In this document: one piece after another, positions 41,547 to 53,095 of the stretch | Position numbering within the stretch: position 1 is the first letter of the stretch | How the letters are laid out: each line of letters begins with the position of its first letter | Assembly: GCA_045114455.1 (NCBI GenBank) | Contig: JBGUKN010000033.1 | Span: 1 to 64,000, forward strand | Length of the DNA stretch: 64,000 nucleotides | Direction: 5' to 3' | Source of the DNA: UBA1732 sp045114455 | Lineage (GTDB): Bacteria; Verrucomicrobiota; Lentisphaeria; Victivallales; UBA1829 | Made by a program: the position numbers and the translations under genes | The notes under the pieces: generated by a model | What the model was told of the DNA's origin: nothing | The model's database searches: none | What the model saw: the letters and a program-made list of their open reading frames with translations, nothing else

Positions 41547-41570
41547 ACTCACGAAACGGACGCGGTCAAC

Positions 41571-44444
<2,874 letters not shown>

Positions 44445-44446
44445 TT

Positions 44447-44480
44447 CCGGAAAGCTTTCTGTTTGCATTTCCGGTTTTTT
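44447..44480 (+). terminator. Rho-independent terminator of uvrA
   Basis: Stem CCGGAAA / TTTCCGG with a 14-base loop, then six T, directly after the stop codon. Its loop contains the -35 hexamer of the next gene. Confidence 0.8.
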
Positions 44481-44490
44481 CTGCTATAGT
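44463..44490 (+). promoter_or_regulatory. Promoter of the MBL-kinase gene pair
   Basis: TTGCAT (44463-44468), 16-bp spacer, TATAGT (44485-44490). The -35 sits in the loop of the uvrA terminator. Confidence 0.5.
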
Positions 44491-44528
44491 ATTCTATCTT
44501 TTTCTGATCGAATCTTTTTCAGGCGACC

Positions 44529-45371
44529 ATGATCTCTCCGGCAGAAACATCCCCCGCAAACACGCATGCTCCCGCTCACTCCCACTCCCGCGCGTTCGGC
44601 TGCACCATCCTCGGCAGCGGCAGCAAGGGCAACGCCTCGGTCATCCACGGGCCGGAGGGCAATCTGCTGCTCGACGCCGGTTTTTCCGCGAAGGAGCTGA
44701 TGTGCCGCCTCGAACGCGTTCGGGTCGATCCGTGTTCGCTCCGCGCCATCCTCATCACGCACGACCATTCCGACCACACCAGCGCCTGCCGCATCGTCTC
44801 CGACCGCCTCGGCATCCCCGCATACTTTCTCCCGGAGACCTTCTGCGAACTTTCGAAATGCGCCGGAAAGGTCCCGAAACACAAGATCCTCATCACGCCC
44901 GGATCTCCGCTTGAACTGTGCGGCATCCACATCGAGCCGTTTTCCGTTTCGCACGATACGCCCGCCGTCGCGTACACCTTCTCGGTCCACGCGCACAAGA
45001 TCGGCTTTGCGACCGACCTCGGATTCGTCTCCAACCTCGCGAAGGCAAAACTCTGCGGCTGCGACCTGCTCGTGCTGGAGACGAACTACGATCCCTTCAA
45101 ACTCCGCACCTCGGCGCGTCCGATCACGCTCAAGCGCCGCATCGCGGGCAAACAGGGCCACCTCGGCAACCCCGACGCCATGGAGGCGCTCGAAGATCTT
45201 CTCTCCCCGAACACGCGCAGCCTGGTCTTCGCGCACCTCAGCCAGGAGTGCAACGACCCCGCTGTCGTCGCCGATCTGGCGGAAAAACGCCTCTCCGAAC
45301 TGCACCGGACGGACGTTTCCTTCCGCATCGCCTCGCAGTTCGAACCCCTTGAGACCTTCTGGCTGGAGTGA
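44529..45371 (+). CDS. MBL-fold metallohydrolase, YycJ/WalJ-like
   Basis: A 280-residue beta-lactamase-fold hydrolase. The metal site reads ILITHDHSDHTSA (HxHxDH); the ligand His (PFSVSHDTPAVAYTF), Asp (FATDLGFVSN) and C-terminal His (VFAHLSQECN) follow. The start (ILGSGSKGNASVIHG) is the YycJ/WalJ signature, a subgroup tied to DNA or cell-wall-cycle functions and often called an exonuclease; activity is not certain. The stop codon overlaps or nearly abuts the kinase start, so both are co-translated. Confidence 0.85.
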   Translation: MISPAETSPANTHAPAHSHSRAFGCTILGSGSKGNASVIHGPEGNLLLDAGFSAKELMCRLERVRVDPCSLRAILITHDHSDHTSACRIVSDRLGIPAYFLPETFCELSKCAGKVPKHKILITPGSPLELCGIHIEPFSVSHDTPAVAYTFSVHAHKIGFATDLGFVSNLAKAKLCGCDLLVLETNYDPFKLRTSARPITLKRRIAGKQGHLGNPDAMEALEDLLSPNTRSLVFAHLSQECNDPAVVADLAEKRLSELHRTDVSFRIASQFEPLETFWLE

Positions 45372-45379
45372 ACACGACC

Positions 45380-47257
45380 ATGGCGGAGCAGACACCACGC
45401 AGGATCAAGATCGCATGTCCGGGCTGCGGACAGAAGCTCGACGTCTCCGAGATGCCGGCATTCTCCCGCGTCAACTGCCCCGCCTGCTCGTTCGAGCTCA
45501 TCGTCCCGAAGTGGTTCAACAACTATCTTCTGGAGGCTCCCGAGGGCAAGGGCGGCATGGCCGTCGTCTACCGCGCGCTCGACATCGCGCTCGACCGCGA
45601 AGTCGCCATCAAGATATTCGATCCCGAACTGAAGGAAAAGGGCGTCTCCCCCGGGCTCTTCCTGCATGAAGCGCGCATCGCCGCCACCGTCAACCATCCC
45701 GCGGTCGTGTCCATCTATTCCTGCGGGGAATGGGACGGCTCAGCATACATCGTCATGCAGTACATGGGCGGCGGCACGCTCGAAAGCCGTCTCCGCAAGG
45801 CAAAGGGACGCCTGCCCGTCATGGAGACCTGCCGCTGGATCCGCGATGTCTGCGAGGGACTGGACGCCGCACGCGAACTCGGCGTCGTCCACCACGACAT
45901 CAAGCCCGCGAACATCCTTCTCGACCTCGATTCCAATGCAAAAATCTCCGACTTCGGGCTTGCCGGAGCCGCTTCCGGCAAATTCGCATCCGCATTCCTC
46001 GATTCTTCGAAGATGTGGCTCAGCCCGCAGTACGTCAGCCCGGAAAAGGTCCTGACGGGCGAAGAAGGCCCCGAAGGCGACGTCTACAGTCTCGGCGCAT
46101 CCTTCTATCACCTGCTCGCCGGGGAACCGCCGTTCCAGTCGGGCGACATGCAGGAGCTCGTCAACATGCGGATCGTGCGCGACCCTGTCTCCCCCGACCT
46201 CGTCCGCCCGGACATCACACCCGCGCTCGCTTCCATCATCCTCGACATGATGAACCGGGACCCCGCGGCACGTCCTTCCTACAAGCAGGTCGTCACGCGG
46301 CTCAACGATGCGCTTCGCGCCATGATGCGTCCCGCGCCGTCGCCCGTCGCCACAACGGAATCCGCCCCCGCGCCGCAGCCGTCTTCCGCGAAGAAGGTCT
46401 TCAGCGTCCCCGCCGGACGCATCGATCCCGCGAAGAAGCATTCCTTCCGCGCTTCGCACGTCACGCTGCTGCTGATCCTGCTCTTCCTGATGTCCTGCCT
46501 CTGTTTTCTCGTCTTTCTGCCGCGTTTCGCGGACCAGCGTTCCCTGCTGGACGCCGCGCCTGTCCTGAAAGCCCTTTACGGCGACCTGCCCGCGGAATCC
46601 TTCCCGTTCCTGAGCGATTCCTTTTACGATTCCCCGCTGATGGACGCAGAACTCGCATTCGCCGATTACGATTTCTCCCTAGAGACCCGGTATACTGCCG
46701 CCTGGGTCTCCTCGGTCTGCCGGATGCTGGACGCCGCGCCCGCCGCGGTCGCTTCCGCCGCGGACATGGGCGACCATCTGCGCTCCGCCGCCTCCCTTGC
46801 CGGGACGCAGCCCCCGCCCGCCGACGCCTACTGCCTCGCCGTCCTATCCCGGCTCGACCCGAATCCGCCGGACGTCTATTTCTCGGCGGAACAGCAGGTC
46901 CGCGTCCTTCTCGGACGCCTGATCCGCTCCCTGTACGACCTCGACCCCGATTCGCTCGAAAACGACCGCGTCCCGGACCGCATCCTCTCGCAGTTCGGCG
47001 CGCTCGGAACCGCGTTCCAGTCCCTCCCGGAAGGCTCCTGGCTCGCAAAGCTCTACGGACCGCGTCTCAACGACTGGAAGGCCGCGCTGTCCGGCGATTC
47101 CGTACCGTCCGAGGACCTGGAACCTGTCTTCCGCCGTCTGCTCTCCGGCAAATCCGCTGCCGCGAAACGCCCGGAATCCGCTTTCCCCGGCTCGTCCGGG
47201 ACGATCGAAGACCCCTTCGGCGTTCCCTCCCGTCTGACGCCCGCGGAAGAAGACTGA
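45380..47257 (+). CDS. Membrane Ser/Thr protein kinase with N-terminal zinc ribbon
   Basis: A 625-residue protein. Residues 13-35 carry two CxxC pairs (ACPGCGQKLDV, NCPACSFELI), a zinc-ribbon. Residues about 45-310 are a Hanks-type kinase: glycine loop EGKGGMAVVY, VAIKIF lysine, HHDIKPANILLDL (HHD in place of HRD, catalytic Asp kept), SDFGL Mg-binding motif. A single membrane helix (HVTLLLILLFLMSCLCFLVF) at about 355-375 is followed by a 240-residue Ala/Pro/Asp-rich extracytoplasmic part of unknown fold. A GTG at 45368 overlapping the upstream stop is an alternative start, adding 4 residues. Target unknown. Confidence 0.88.
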   Translation: MAEQTPRRIKIACPGCGQKLDVSEMPAFSRVNCPACSFELIVPKWFNNYLLEAPEGKGGMAVVYRALDIALDREVAIKIFDPELKEKGVSPGLFLHEARIAATVNHPAVVSIYSCGEWDGSAYIVMQYMGGGTLESRLRKAKGRLPVMETCRWIRDVCEGLDAARELGVVHHDIKPANILLDLDSNAKISDFGLAGAASGKFASAFLDSSKMWLSPQYVSPEKVLTGEEGPEGDVYSLGASFYHLLAGEPPFQSGDMQELVNMRIVRDPVSPDLVRPDITPALASIILDMMNRDPAARPSYKQVVTRLNDALRAMMRPAPSPVATTESAPAPQPSSAKKVFSVPAGRIDPAKKHSFRASHVTLLLILLFLMSCLCFLVFLPRFADQRSLLDAAPVLKALYGDLPAESFPFLSDSFYDSPLMDAELAFADYDFSLETRYTAAWVSSVCRMLDAAPAAVASAADMGDHLRSAASLAGTQPPPADAYCLAVLSRLDPNPPDVYFSAEQQVRVLLGRLIRSLYDLDPDSLENDRVPDRILSQFGALGTAFQSLPEGSWLAKLYGPRLNDWKAALSGDSVPSEDLEPVFRRLLSGKSAAAKRPESAFPGSSGTIEDPFGVPSRLTPAEED

Positions 47258-47296
47258 CGAATTCCTTTTGATTCAACGCTTTCCCCTTCGCCGCGT

Positions 47297-47325
47297 TTGA
47301 AAAAGCGGCTTTCCGATGCTATATT
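47297..47325 (+). promoter_or_regulatory. Promoter of rsmB
   Basis: TTGAAA (47297-47302), 17-bp spacer, TATATT (47320-47325) followed by ATT. Confidence 0.7.
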
Positions 47326-47407
47326 ATTCTAGTACGGAGCACGAACCGGCGACCGCCCGGCTCCTTTTTTTTATCATCTCCCGCACACTCGACAGAAAGG
47401 CTTACCG

Positions 47408-48655
47408 TTGAAGACATCCCGCATTTCCGAGGGCATTCTGGAACACGCGCTCTCCGCCCTGACCGTTTGGGAAAATGACGGCGTCTCCCTCGACGACTGT
47501 CTGGACGACCTCCGCTCCGGGGACTTTCCGGCGAAGGCCGCCGTCGCCTCTCTCCTGTTCGAGTATTTCCGCCACAAGTATTTTCTGGATTCCCTGCTCA
47601 TCAAGCACGCGCGCAAGGGCAAGGTCAACCAGCAGATGCGCCTTCTGGTCTCCCTCGCCGCCGCGCAGGTCTTCTTCCAGACCGGGCTCCCCTGGCAATC
47701 CGCCGTGAACATTGCCGTCGACACCGCCAAAAAGCTCCGCGGCCCCGGCGGCGGTGCATTCGTGAACGCCATTCTCCGCGCCTATGTCCGCGACAGCTCA
47801 ATTGACCGCGCGCACATCTCCGCCGACAGTCCGCCGCTCCTGCAGGAACGCTGGACCGCCGCCTACGGATCCGAACGCGCGGCCTCCATTCTTGGCCAGT
47901 TCGCCTCCAACCCGCCCGTTTCGGTGCGGCTCCGCCCCGGCGCGGACGTTTCCCTGCTGGCGGATTTCGGCCCCGAGCCCTTCGATCCCGATTTCGACAC
48001 GGGCGATTTCCGGTTTTTCACCCTGAAAAATACCGCCGGGCTTTTCGACAATCCGCTGTTGCAGGACGGCTCCGTCTATGTACAGGATCCCGCCACGTCC
48101 ATGGGGCTCGGCCTGCTGGAATCGAAACCGTCCGGCGCGATCCTCGACCTGTGCGCCGCGCCCGGCGGCAAGACCATCATGCTGTCCGAGCTCGCCGCAC
48201 CCGGCGCGAAGATCACCGCCGCAGACCGTTCCAAAAAGCGCATTTCCACGCTGAACGTCAATCTCCGCCGCGCCGGAGTGAAGGCGAAAACCCTTGCCGC
48301 CGACGCCCGCGAACTCCCGCTTCCGCCGCAGTCCTTCGACTTCATCCTCGCCGACGTCCCCTGCTCGAACACCGGCGTCATCCGCCGCCGTCCCGATGTC
48401 CCCTGGCGTTTCTCGAAAAAACGCCTTGCCGAGCTTGCCGTTCTTCAGCACGCCATCCTGAAGAGCGCGGTTTCCATGCTCCGGCCCGGCGGCACGCTGC
48501 TTTATTCCACGTGCAGCCTGGAATTCGAGGAGAATCTCGGCCGCGTCCAGCTGCTTCTGTCCGAGTATCCCGAACTCACGCTTGTTCGCGAACAGACCCT
48601 GTTCCCCTCCGATACGCATGACGGCGCCTTCTCCGCCGTCCTGAAGCTCGCCTGA
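47408..48655 (+). CDS. rsmB: 16S rRNA m5C967 methyltransferase RsmB
   Basis: A 415-residue enzyme that methylates C967 of 16S rRNA using SAM. The N-terminal NusB-like RNA-binding domain (about 5-130) has LLIKHARKGKVNQQMRLLVS and PWQSAVNIAVDTAKKLRGPG. The methyltransferase domain has LDLCAAPGGKTIMLSELAAP and both catalytic Cys regions: LADVPCSNTGVIRRRPDVPW and YSTCSLEFEENLG. The start is a TTG with AAAGG before it; the next ATG would remove half the NusB domain, so TTG is likely. Promoter 80 bp upstream. Confidence 0.95.
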   Translation: MKTSRISEGILEHALSALTVWENDGVSLDDCLDDLRSGDFPAKAAVASLLFEYFRHKYFLDSLLIKHARKGKVNQQMRLLVSLAAAQVFFQTGLPWQSAVNIAVDTAKKLRGPGGGAFVNAILRAYVRDSSIDRAHISADSPPLLQERWTAAYGSERAASILGQFASNPPVSVRLRPGADVSLLADFGPEPFDPDFDTGDFRFFTLKNTAGLFDNPLLQDGSVYVQDPATSMGLGLLESKPSGAILDLCAAPGGKTIMLSELAAPGAKITAADRSKKRISTLNVNLRRAGVKAKTLAADARELPLPPQSFDFILADVPCSNTGVIRRRPDVPWRFSKKRLAELAVLQHAILKSAVSMLRPGGTLLYSTCSLEFEENLGRVQLLLSEYPELTLVREQTLFPSDTHDGAFSAVLKLA

Positions 48656-48730
48656 CGACGCTTCATAATCGTACATCCCCATTTCCTTATGCTTTGCCGC
48701 ACCGGACGAACCCGTCTCACCATGCAAAAC

Positions 48731-48760
48731 GGCGGTCCGCCCGGAAAAGGGAAGACCGCC
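48731..48760 (-). terminator. Stem-loop terminator after the alpha-galactosidase gene
   Basis: Minus strand: stem GGCGGTC / GACCGCC around a 16-base loop, followed by GTTTTGC. It begins 27 bp beyond the stop codon; the T-tract is short. Confidence 0.55.
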
Positions 48761-48786
48761 TGAATTCCTGAAACGTGAGGTTATGC

Positions 48787-50559
48787 TCAGTCGACCGGAG
48801 TGATGCGGTAGACGCCCGCGTCATGGCACTTCAGGACGCGCGAGAAGGAGCCTTCGAATGTGCCGAGGTCTTTCCCTTCCCACAGGTCGCGGACTTTGGC
48901 TTTCTTGCCGATGCCGAGCTCGGAGAAGTCGACGGAGACTTCCGCCGTGTCTTTCACTTCCACGTCGAACGCCTCGTCGGTCAGGACCAGGAACTCGATC
49001 GTGCCGCCCTGCCGTTCCATGCCGTCGGCGAGGACGCCGCGCGCGGTGAGGGTGTCGTATCCTTCGGGTCGGTCGTAGATGATGACCGAGGCGGCGTGCG
49101 TGCCAATGCCGTCGATCTGGCGTCCGTCGGAGGTCTGCCCGACGCGGGTGTTGCCCCAGCCCTGGGACGCGCTTTTCCAGCGGAGTTCGGTGAGCTTCTT
49201 CGTGCCCGCGGGCCCGGAGAGGACCGGTTCCAGCCAGGCGGCGTGGTCGTAGTTGATGCCGTCGCCGCCGTCGGTCACGGCCAGCGCGAACGATTTCGAT
49301 CCGCCGATGTCGGCCTTGATCTCCGCTTCGCGTACGCCGGAGCCGCCGACCTTGATACTGTGATATTTGGCCTTCTGGTAATCGATGTTGTGCGTGCCGG
49401 GCGTGGATGCGTTGAACAGCGCGACGTATTTGTCCTTGCTGCCTGGCACGTCCGCGGTCCAGACGAAGAGGTCGCCCTTCTGCGAGAGCTGGCGGTTGTT
49501 TTCGCTATTCTGGTTGATCTCGATGACTTCCTTGTTCGTGAGGAGCTTCAGCGTCCAGTCGTCGAGCTTGGTCATGTCCGCGCCGAGGATGAGCGGGGAT
49601 CGCGCGATCGACCACAGCGTGAAGCACAATCTCTGCTCTTCCTGCGTGAAATTGGTCTTGCGGTTGAACTGGATGATGCCGAACGGGAGCATGTCGGCGT
49701 CAGGCCAGGAGCCTTTGATGCGGTAGGGTTCCCAGCGGTGCAGGCGGCCGAACATCCCGTACAGCGGAGACCAGCGGTCCCAGAAGTCGTCGGAGACGCG
49801 CCACATGTTCGCGTGCTCGTCGGCGTGCTTGCCGTTCTGGATCGGCGTGTCGCCGGGGGAGAGACTGAGGATGATCGGACGGCCGCATTTGTCGATGGCC
49901 TTGCGGATCGCCTCGATCTCGGCGGTGGCGTACGGACGGGACAGGTCATCGATCTTGATGAAGTCGAGTCCCCATTCCGCGAACTGCTCGAACAGCGAAT
50001 CGTAGTACTCCTGCGCGCCGGGCTTGCTCATGTCCACGCCGTACATGTCCTGGTTCCAGGGGCAGGTGCTCCGCATGTTCACGATGTCCTGCGCGCGGTA
50101 ATTCGTTCCTTTGACCTTGGTGTTTTCGCGGACGGCCTGACGCGGGATGCCGCGCATCAGGTGCACGCCGATCTTCAGCCCGCGTTCGTGCATGTAGTCG
50201 GCGAGCGGCTTCAGGCCCTTGCCGTCCTTCGAGGACGGGAACCGCTCCGGTCCGGGGATGAATCTGCCGTATTCGTCCATGGAGAACTGGTGGCGGGCGT
50301 CGCTCTGGAATCCGCGCTGGTTGTCATTATACCACTGGTGGTCGATCACGAAGACGTCCCAGCCGAACGGCTTCAGCTGTTTGATCATGGCTTCCGCCTG
50401 TTCCTTCGCCTGCGCTTCGGTCAGGCTCAGGCCGAAGCAGTCGAAGCTGTTCCAGCCCATCGGCGGAGTCGGCGCCCAGTCGTGGAAATCGGCCGCGGAA
50501 AGCGCCGCTGCCGCGATCAGTCCGCATGCGATAGACAGAGTTTTGAGTGTTGCTTTCAT
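48787..50559 (-). CDS. Secreted alpha-galactosidase (GH27) with NPCBM-like module
   Basis: A 590-residue exported enzyme. Signal peptide residues 1-23 (IACGLIAAAALSAADF). The GH27 barrel (about 28-400) starts APTPPMGWNSFDCFG and has the nucleophile region GLDFIKIDDLSRP and the acid/base region MWRVSDDFWDRWSPLYGMF, plus the ARSPLILGADM strand. After a short beta domain, residues about 420-520 resemble an NPCBM module (WGNTRVGQTSDGRQIDGIGT). The enzyme would release galactose from alpha-galactosides outside the inner membrane. AAGGAG before the ATG, good promoter upstream. Confidence 0.93.
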   Translation of the reverse strand: MKATLKTLSIACGLIAAAALSAADFHDWAPTPPMGWNSFDCFGLSLTEAQAKEQAEAMIKQLKPFGWDVFVIDHQWYNDNQRGFQSDARHQFSMDEYGRFIPGPERFPSSKDGKGLKPLADYMHERGLKIGVHLMRGIPRQAVRENTKVKGTNYRAQDIVNMRSTCPWNQDMYGVDMSKPGAQEYYDSLFEQFAEWGLDFIKIDDLSRPYATAEIEAIRKAIDKCGRPIILSLSPGDTPIQNGKHADEHANMWRVSDDFWDRWSPLYGMFGRLHRWEPYRIKGSWPDADMLPFGIIQFNRKTNFTQEEQRLCFTLWSIARSPLILGADMTKLDDWTLKLLTNKEVIEINQNSENNRQLSQKGDLFVWTADVPGSKDKYVALFNASTPGTHNIDYQKAKYHSIKVGGSGVREAEIKADIGGSKSFALAVTDGGDGINYDHAAWLEPVLSGPAGTKKLTELRWKSASQGWGNTRVGQTSDGRQIDGIGTHAASVIIYDRPEGYDTLTARGVLADGMERQGGTIEFLVLTDEAFDVEVKDTAEVSVDFSELGIGKKAKVRDLWEGKDLGTFEGSFSRVLKCHDAGVYRITPVD

Positions 50560-50649
50560 AAGAAAACTCCTTCATGTGGGGGTTGTTTGGCTTGTTCCGG
50601 GGCGGGCGGCATCCCGAAGGAAAAAGCCGCCCGGCCGCTGAATTTCATT

Positions 50650-50678
50650 AATATATTCTCCCCTCGGAACAAAGTCAA
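50650..50678 (-). promoter_or_regulatory. Promoter of the alpha-galactosidase gene
   Basis: Minus strand: TTGACT (50678-50673), 17-bp spacer, TATATT (50655-50650) followed by AAT. Confidence 0.75.
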
Positions 50679-50766
50679 GCACAGTCCGAAAAAATGTTGA
50701 AACATTAAATTATTTCACTTTTTCGGACTCTCGCATGCGGCGGTCGTCACGGTGCGATTTGTGCCG

Positions 50767-52620
50767 TCACAGCACGGGGTAGCTGCCGAGGAGCTTCAGT
50801 TCTTCGGTGAGCGGCTTCAGCCCGGCGAGCGCGGCGGATACGCGCGGAGCGTTCGCGGCGCCCTCGATGTCGATGAAGAACCGGTAGTGCCAGCAGCCGG
50901 AGCCGGAGGGACGGCTCTCGATCATGGTCAGCGTGACGCCGGCGTTCTTGAACGGCTCCAGGCAGTCGTGCAGCGCGCCGAAGCGTTCGCGCGCGGTGAA
51001 GCAGATGCAGCATTTCGCGTGCGGCATGAGCGTGTTTTCCGCGCGGGACAGGATCAGGAAGCGCGTGCGGTTGTCCGGCGTGTCCTCGATGGACCGGTCC
51101 AGGATGTTCAGGTGGTACTGCGCGGCGATGTTCTCCCCGCCGATGACGGCGGCGTTCGGGCTGAGCGCGGCGAATTCGGCGGCGCGCGCGTTGGAGCCCA
51201 CGCCCACGGTCTCCACGTCCGGGAAATTGCGTTCGAGGTATTTCCGGCACTGGCCGAGCGACTGGACATGGCTGTAGATGACGCCGATCTTCTCCTTCGG
51301 CACGGACGCCATGAGGCAGTGGTGGATGTTCATGGACGTCTCGGCGTAGATCTTCAGCGGAGTCGAAGCCAGCACGTCCAGCGTGCCGATCACGACGCCC
51401 TCCGTGGTGTTCTCCACGGGAACGCAGCCGTATTCACACTCGCCGGACTCGACGGAGGCGAAGACGTTCTGGATGCCGGAGCACGGACGGTATTCCGCGC
51501 TCTCGGCGAAGACTTTCCGCGCGGCTTCGTGCGTGAACGTCCCGGCGGGACCAAGGTACGCCACGCGCGGCTTGGCGGTGGAAACGGAATGCGGCGTGCC
51601 GTGGCGCAGGCGTTCGGCGGCGTTCAGGATCAGGCGTTCGGTTTCCTCGAACCCGATGCAGGCGTCCGTGACGGAAATGCGCGGATCGGGCGGCACGCCG
51701 GGCATCAGGTTCTGCTTGCCGGGCAGCAGGCTGCTTTCGAGCATCAGGCCCGCGATGCCGTCGTTTCCGGCGAGCTTCTGCGCCAGGACGTCCTCGAAAA
51801 CGATGTGCTGGCGGCCCGGGTCGCGCCGCGAATTGCCGTGGCTGCAGTCGACCATGAGCGTGCGCGGGATGCCCGCGTTTTCGAGCTTGCGGAGCGCGGC
51901 GTCGATGCACGCGGCGTAGTAGTTTTCGCCGGAGATGCCCCCGCGCAGGACCAGGTGGCAGTACGGATTGCCCGCGCTGCGGATGATTCCGCTGCGGCCG
52001 TCGTGCATGATCCCGATGTAGCTGTGCGGCGCGCGGGCGGCGCAGATGGCGTCCACGGCGATCTGCAGGTTGCCGTCGGTGCTGTTCTTGAACCCGACGG
52101 GCATGTCGAGCGAACTGGCGAGCTGGCGATGCGTCTGGGATTCCGTCGTGCGCGCGCCGATCCCCGCCCACGAAACGAGCTCGGAAAGATAGTTCGCGAT
52201 CGCCGGGTCGAGCAGTTCGGTTGCAGTGCCGAGGCCGTACGCCGACACGTCAAGCAGGAGCTTGCGGGCGAGTTCCAGGCCGCGCGCGATGTCGCTGCCG
52301 CCGTCCAGGTCGGGGTCGTACACAAGCCCCTTCCAGCCAAGCGTGGTGCGCGGCTTCTCGAAATAGCACCGCATCACGATCTTGATGTCGTCGGAGACGC
52401 GTTCCGACAGCTTCGCGAGCTTCTCCGCGTATTCCAGCGCGGCGGGCACATTGTGGATCGAACACGGCCCGGCGATGACCACCAGACGCTTGTCCGTCCG
52501 GTCGAAGATATGCCGCAGTTCCGCGCGGTTCCGGGTGATGTGCTCCACGATGTCCGCGTTCGGCATAAGTTCGGACGCGAGCTGTTCGGGCGATTTGATC
52601 GGCTGTTCTGTCTGGTTCAT
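50767..52620 (-). CDS. Fused DAHP synthase - prephenate dehydratase (bifunctional aromatic enzyme)
   Basis: A 617-residue fusion. Residues about 15-345 are a class I (AroFGH-type) DAHP synthase: VVIAGPCSIHN, GLVYDPDLDGGSDIARGLEL, VSWAGIGARTTESQTHRQLA and LMVDCSHGNSRRD. Residues about 352-530 are prephenate dehydratase: VAYLGPAGTFTHEAA, YGCVPVENTTEGVV and the catalytic TRF in NRTRFLILSR. The end (about 535-617) is the ACT domain with TMIESRPSGSG for Phe binding. It joins the first step of the shikimate pathway to the last committed step of Phe synthesis; no chorismate mutase domain lies between. The ACT domain should give Phe feedback. An aromatic leader peptide lies upstream. Confidence 0.95.
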   Translation of the reverse strand: MNQTEQPIKSPEQLASELMPNADIVEHITRNRAELRHIFDRTDKRLVVIAGPCSIHNVPAALEYAEKLAKLSERVSDDIKIVMRCYFEKPRTTLGWKGLVYDPDLDGGSDIARGLELARKLLLDVSAYGLGTATELLDPAIANYLSELVSWAGIGARTTESQTHRQLASSLDMPVGFKNSTDGNLQIAVDAICAARAPHSYIGIMHDGRSGIIRSAGNPYCHLVLRGGISGENYYAACIDAALRKLENAGIPRTLMVDCSHGNSRRDPGRQHIVFEDVLAQKLAGNDGIAGLMLESSLLPGKQNLMPGVPPDPRISVTDACIGFEETERLILNAAERLRHGTPHSVSTAKPRVAYLGPAGTFTHEAARKVFAESAEYRPCSGIQNVFASVESGECEYGCVPVENTTEGVVIGTLDVLASTPLKIYAETSMNIHHCLMASVPKEKIGVIYSHVQSLGQCRKYLERNFPDVETVGVGSNARAAEFAALSPNAAVIGGENIAAQYHLNILDRSIEDTPDNRTRFLILSRAENTLMPHAKCCICFTARERFGALHDCLEPFKNAGVTLTMIESRPSGSGCWHYRFFIDIEGAANAPRVSAALAGLKPLTEELKLLGSYPVL

Positions 52621-52663
52621 GGGATGTCCTTTGGGTTGGGGAGTATTTTAAGTTTTTGAGAAG

Positions 52664-52712
52664 TTGTCGGAAAAAGAAAAACCGCATTCGGGGGTTCCTG
52701 GCCCGGATGCGG
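52664..52712 (-). terminator. Second attenuator terminator before the DAHPS-PDT gene
   Basis: Minus strand: stem CCGCAT / ATGCGG with inner GGG/CCC pairing (52712-52682), then TTTTTCTTTTT. It lies about 60 bp before the start codon. Confidence 0.75.
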
Positions 52713-52731
52713 CTGTGTCTGCTTGGAAAAA

Positions 52732-52767
52732 GAAAACGGGTCGCACCCTTGCTTGGGCCGGACCCGT
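52732..52767 (-). terminator. First attenuator terminator before the DAHPS-PDT gene
   Basis: Minus strand: 7-bp stem ACGGGTC / GACCCGT with an inner GCCC/GGGT pairing, followed by TTTTCTTTTT. It begins about 44 bp after the leader-peptide stop codon. Confidence 0.75.
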
Positions 52768-52810
52768 CTGTTGTCATGACTTTCGCGTGTACACGTGCAA
52801 ACGGGCTTCG

Positions 52811-52876
52811 TCAGGCGGTAAATCGCCAGAAGAAGCCGTAAAATCGAATGCTGTTGTTCACGGAGATCGTTTTCAT
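52811..52876 (-). CDS. Aromatic-rich leader peptide controlling the DAHPS-PDT gene
   Basis: A 21-residue frame beginning MKTISVNNSIRF. Residues 12-19 read FYGFFWRF: four Phe, one Tyr and one Trp in eight positions. Two terminator-like hairpins with T-tracts follow before the structural gene. This is the plan of ribosome-mediated attenuation (as in pheA, trp and aro leaders elsewhere): stalling at Phe/Tyr/Trp codons when charged tRNA is low would favour read-through. An alternative anti-terminator fold was not checked by computation. The ATG lies about 9 nt after the -10, so the mRNA seems nearly leaderless and has no Shine-Dalgarno. Confidence 0.85.
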   Translation of the reverse strand: MKTISVNNSIRFYGFFWRFTA

Positions 52877-52885
52877 AATGAAAAT

Positions 52886-52914
52886 ACTATACACCCGTTT
52901 CACGCAAATGTCAA
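52886..52914 (-). promoter_or_regulatory. Promoter of the leader peptide and DAHPS-PDT gene
   Basis: Minus strand: TTGACA (52914-52909), 17-bp spacer, TATAGT (52891-52886). Confidence 0.8.
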
Positions 52915-53039
52915 CCGCCCTTCTCATCTTTTTGCGAAAAAAACGATTCGTCGCCCGCCGTGTCGTTTCCTGTTGACAATGATGGCCATATGCCTGCGGC
53001 GAAAAATGGTATTTATCCTTAATATCCTGCCGATCCCGC

Positions 53040-53067
53040 TTGAATTCGGGAAAAAACGGCGTACAGT
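53040..53067 (+). promoter_or_regulatory. Promoter of the PheC-like lipoprotein gene
   Basis: TTGAAT (53040-53045), 16-bp spacer, TACAGT (53062-53067), about 29 bp before the ATG. A TTGACA at 52973-52978 has no matching -10. Confidence 0.45.
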
Positions 53068-53095
53068 ATTTTTCATCGAACAGAGGAAAAACAAA

